From positions 1-7,580 of the forward strand of contig JAHFUF010000227.1 in NCBI GenBank assembly GCA_023265235.1: 7,580 nt of DNA, read 5' to 3'. Shown here piece after piece: positions 6,148 through 7,580 of this stretch. The position numbers were made by a program, and so were the translations under genes. The notes beneath the pieces were generated by a model that had not been told where the DNA came from, did no database searches, and saw nothing but the letters and a program-made list of their open reading frames with translations. Positions within the stretch are counted from its first letter, which is position 1; each line of letters starts with the position of its first letter. The stretch is from Blastocatellia bacterium (lineage in GTDB: Bacteria; Acidobacteriota; Blastocatellia; Chloracidobacteriales; JADJPF01).

Positions 6148-7580
6148 ATGAAAAAAACAAAGTCAGAGGAAAGACATGAACGAACAGAAAAATATTACCT
6201 TGGAAGCAAAGGCGACTTCAAGGGAAGAAAAGCAATTAGTGTCGATATTAGTACCAACAGAGCATCCATTATTGCAATTAAAACGAGCATTACCGTGGGA
6301 AGAAATAACAGAAGTGATGGTAAGACAATGGAGAAAAACAGGCAAAAATGTAGATGGGAAAAAGGGGCAAGCCTGGCCAATATTGTTGTATGTGCCATTA
6401 TTAGTACTGATGATGGTAAAACATTTTCACTCAAGGGAAATGGAAGAATATCTAGCAGAGAGTGTAGTAGCGCGAGTATTTATAGGATGGCAAGAGCATA
6501 CTCAATTTCAAGTACGCGACCATGCCAACATAGCCAGAGCAATGGCAGCACTAGGAACAGAAGGGATAGAAGAAATCAATGCGTTGATAATCAAGAAAGC
6601 AGTAAAGTATGGGTTTGCAGACAAAGAAGTATTAAGTGCAGATACAACGGCGCAAGAATTGCCAATAGGGTATCCAAACGAAGCAGGAATTCTAAGAGGT
6701 ATAGCACAGAGATCTTTACGAGCATTTGGAAAGTTAAAAAAGGGAGCAATAACAGTAGTAACTCAAGTAGAAGAGAAAGCCAAAACAATACTCAAGCTAG
6801 TAAAAGAACATCATTTGTTTGCCAAAACTATAGAAGAAAAAAAAGAGTTATTGAACAAAATAATTGTTCAGACAGAAGATTTGATAGAGTCAAGCAAAGA
6901 AATAATAGAAGAAATAGGTATTGGGGTAAAAGCATTACAACAATCAGCAGTCAAAAAACTGAAAGAAATGGTAGAAGTGACAAAAACATTGATACCACAA
7001 ATTCAGTATTGGATAAAAACCAACAAAGTAGCATCAGGCAAGATATTGCACTCTGGAATTATCCAAGCAAAAGCAATAGTACGCAACAAGAGTGGAAAAG
7101 TAGTAGAATTTGGTTTGAAATATTTAATAAATACAATAAAAGGTGGATATGTCTTTGGCACAATGATGTTAGAAACTACACACGAAACATTAATGCCATT
7201 GCAGTCTTTGGCAGGCTATCGAAAGATATTTGGACAACCATCGACACCACAATTATTAATATACGACCGAGGCGGTCACTCATCAAATACGATAAAGCAA
7301 TTGAGCAAAGAAGGAGTACAAAAAATAGGTATTCAACCCAAAGGCAACGCACAATGGAATGTGTCAGGCCAAGACCGCCAAACTCTCAAAAGCGAGCGTG
7401 GCAAAACCGAAGGTATTATTGGAACTTTGAAATCCCCAAAATATGGTTTCAACTTTCCAAAACAAAGAAACATTCTTTCACTTCAGGCATCTGGTCAACT
7501 TTCTATACTTTCGTTAAACTTGAACACTCTGCTCAAGGATGTGTCCTATCAGAGATTTTCTGCTCTGAAAAAAGCTGCTT
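6148..7580 (+). other. Stop-free overlapping reading frame, one frame off the transposase
   Basis: From the ATG at 6148 the frame stays open for at least 477 codons to the window edge, overlapping the transposase in another frame on the same strand. The in-frame codon at 6142-6144 is TGA, so the frame is bounded there. By hand, every TAA, TAG and TGA from 6176 to 7580 (about 65) falls in the remaining frame only. The conceptual product is rich in Arg, Ser, Asn and Lys, with no domain I recognise, and its ATG lacks a strong ribosome binding site. The transposase frame is certainly the conserved protein. Whether this second frame is translated, directly or by frameshifting from the transposase, is unknown; the evidence is the pattern of codon choice described in the findings. 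Confidence 0.4.
6176..7580 (+). CDS. DDE transposase (3' end beyond window)
   Basis: At least 468 residues, open to the window edge. The product matches a family of insertion-sequence transposases I know from environmental bacteria, possibly of the ISNCY or IS1182-like groups: N-terminal LKRALPWEEITEVMVRQWR (about 27-45), HFHSREMEEYLAE, then SADTTAQELPIGYPNEAG with D156, LIYDRGGHSSNT with D364, and SERGKTEGIIGTLKSPKYGF with E412 (or E407), forming a DDE-type catalytic set. A helical, lysine- and glutamate-rich insertion lies between the first two acidic residues (about 195-290). AGAGGAAAG at 6165-6173 is a good ribosome binding site, and an in-frame TGA at 6149 excludes an earlier start. The C-terminal LNLNTLLKDV block suggests that the stop lies shortly after the window. 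Synonymous third positions are mostly A. Confidence 0.85.
   Translation, partial: MNEQKNITLEAKATSREEKQLVSILVPTEHPLLQLKRALPWEEITEVMVRQWRKTGKNVDGKKGQAWPILLYVPLLVLMMVKHFHSREMEEYLAESVVARVFIGWQEHTQFQVRDHANIARAMAALGTEGIEEINALIIKKAVKYGFADKEVLSADTTAQELPIGYPNEAGILRGIAQRSLRAFGKLKKGAITVVTQVEEKAKTILKLVKEHHLFAKTIEEKKELLNKIIVQTEDLIESSKEIIEEIGIGVKALQQSAVKKLKEMVEVTKTLIPQIQYWIKTNKVASGKILHSGIIQAKAIVRNKSGKVVEFGLKYLINTIKGGYVFGTMMLETTHETLMPLQSLAGYRKIFGQPSTPQLLIYDRGGHSSNTIKQLSKEGVQKIGIQPKGNAQWNVSGQDRQTLKSERGKTEGIIGTLKSPKYGFNFPKQRNILSLQASGQLSILSLNLNTLLKDVSYQRFSALKKAA

Larger units (their letters stand above)
6047..7580 (+). mobile_element. Insertion sequence, left part (continues past window)
   Basis: A DDE transposase gene preceded by about 130 non-coding bases. 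The probable left terminus is AGCGTGTCGCGCAAAAGATA, starting near 6047-6048, a GC-containing block in an otherwise AT-rich region and of the GAGCGTGTCGC type seen at ends of several insertion-sequence groups. The preceding CTAG (6043-6046) could be part of a target-site duplication, but the right end is outside the window, so neither boundary is confirmed. Codon use inside the element is strongly A-ending, unlike the T-rich third positions of the flanking genes, which supports a foreign origin. Confidence 0.65.

Noticed and set aside
6163..6788. Three minus-strand frames in the transposase region
   Set aside because: They are short and leucine-rich, as expected opposite A-rich codons, and lack the long uninterrupted openness of the plus-strand second frame.
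1..7580. CRISPR array, tRNA or rRNA gene
   Set aside because: No regularly spaced repeats, cloverleaf-like sequence with a TTCGAATC-type arm, or conserved rRNA stretch was found on reading through.

Overview
The window is AT-rich, with short intergenic gaps and Shine-Dalgarno-led bacterial genes. One gene encodes a secreted alpha/beta hydrolase. No rRNA, tRNA, CRISPR array or phage structural gene is visible. The protein styles (DUF1272, a PANS-type macro domain, a secreted hydrolase of environmental type) fit a free-living Gram-negative bacterium. My loose guess is a low-GC acidobacterial (Blastocatellia-like), planctomycete or cyanobacterial lineage. The sequence alone does not settle this.

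Layout. (1) Positions 980 to 1, minus strand, and running off the window: one uninterrupted reading frame that starts as a HEIGH zinc-metallopeptidase-like protein and continues as the C-terminal half of a Fic protein, with the Fic catalytic motif missing. (2) Divergent from it, 1044-3376, a tight plus-strand run: DUF1272 zinc-ribbon-like protein, a small helix-hairpin-helix (DNA-glycosylase-like) protein, a second HEIGH metallopeptidase-like protein, and a macro-domain protein. (3) 3422-4558, a secreted alpha/beta hydrolase with its own strong ribosome binding site. (4) 4559-4872, an AT-rich gap with a promoter and a direct repeat, then a RimJ/RimL-type acetyltransferase (4873-5508). (5) 5509-6046, mostly non-coding, containing a minus-strand gene fragment (5841-5605). 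(6) From about 6047 to the end, an insertion sequence: probable left end, a perfect 15-bp hairpin, and a DDE transposase that continues past the window.

The most unusual signal is in the insertion sequence. A second plus-strand frame, overlapping the transposase along its whole visible length, has no stop codon from its ATG at 6148 to position 7580. I checked every TAA, TAG and TGA from the transposase start onward, about 65 in all, and each one falls in the third frame. The transposase uses C-ending rather than T-ending codons exactly where T would make a stop in the second frame. This looks like a constraint and not chance. The second notable item is the in-frame metallopeptidase/Fic joint. 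Functional links among the genes at 1044-3376 (nucleic-acid recognition, proteolysis, ADP-ribose chemistry) are only suggested by co-location.
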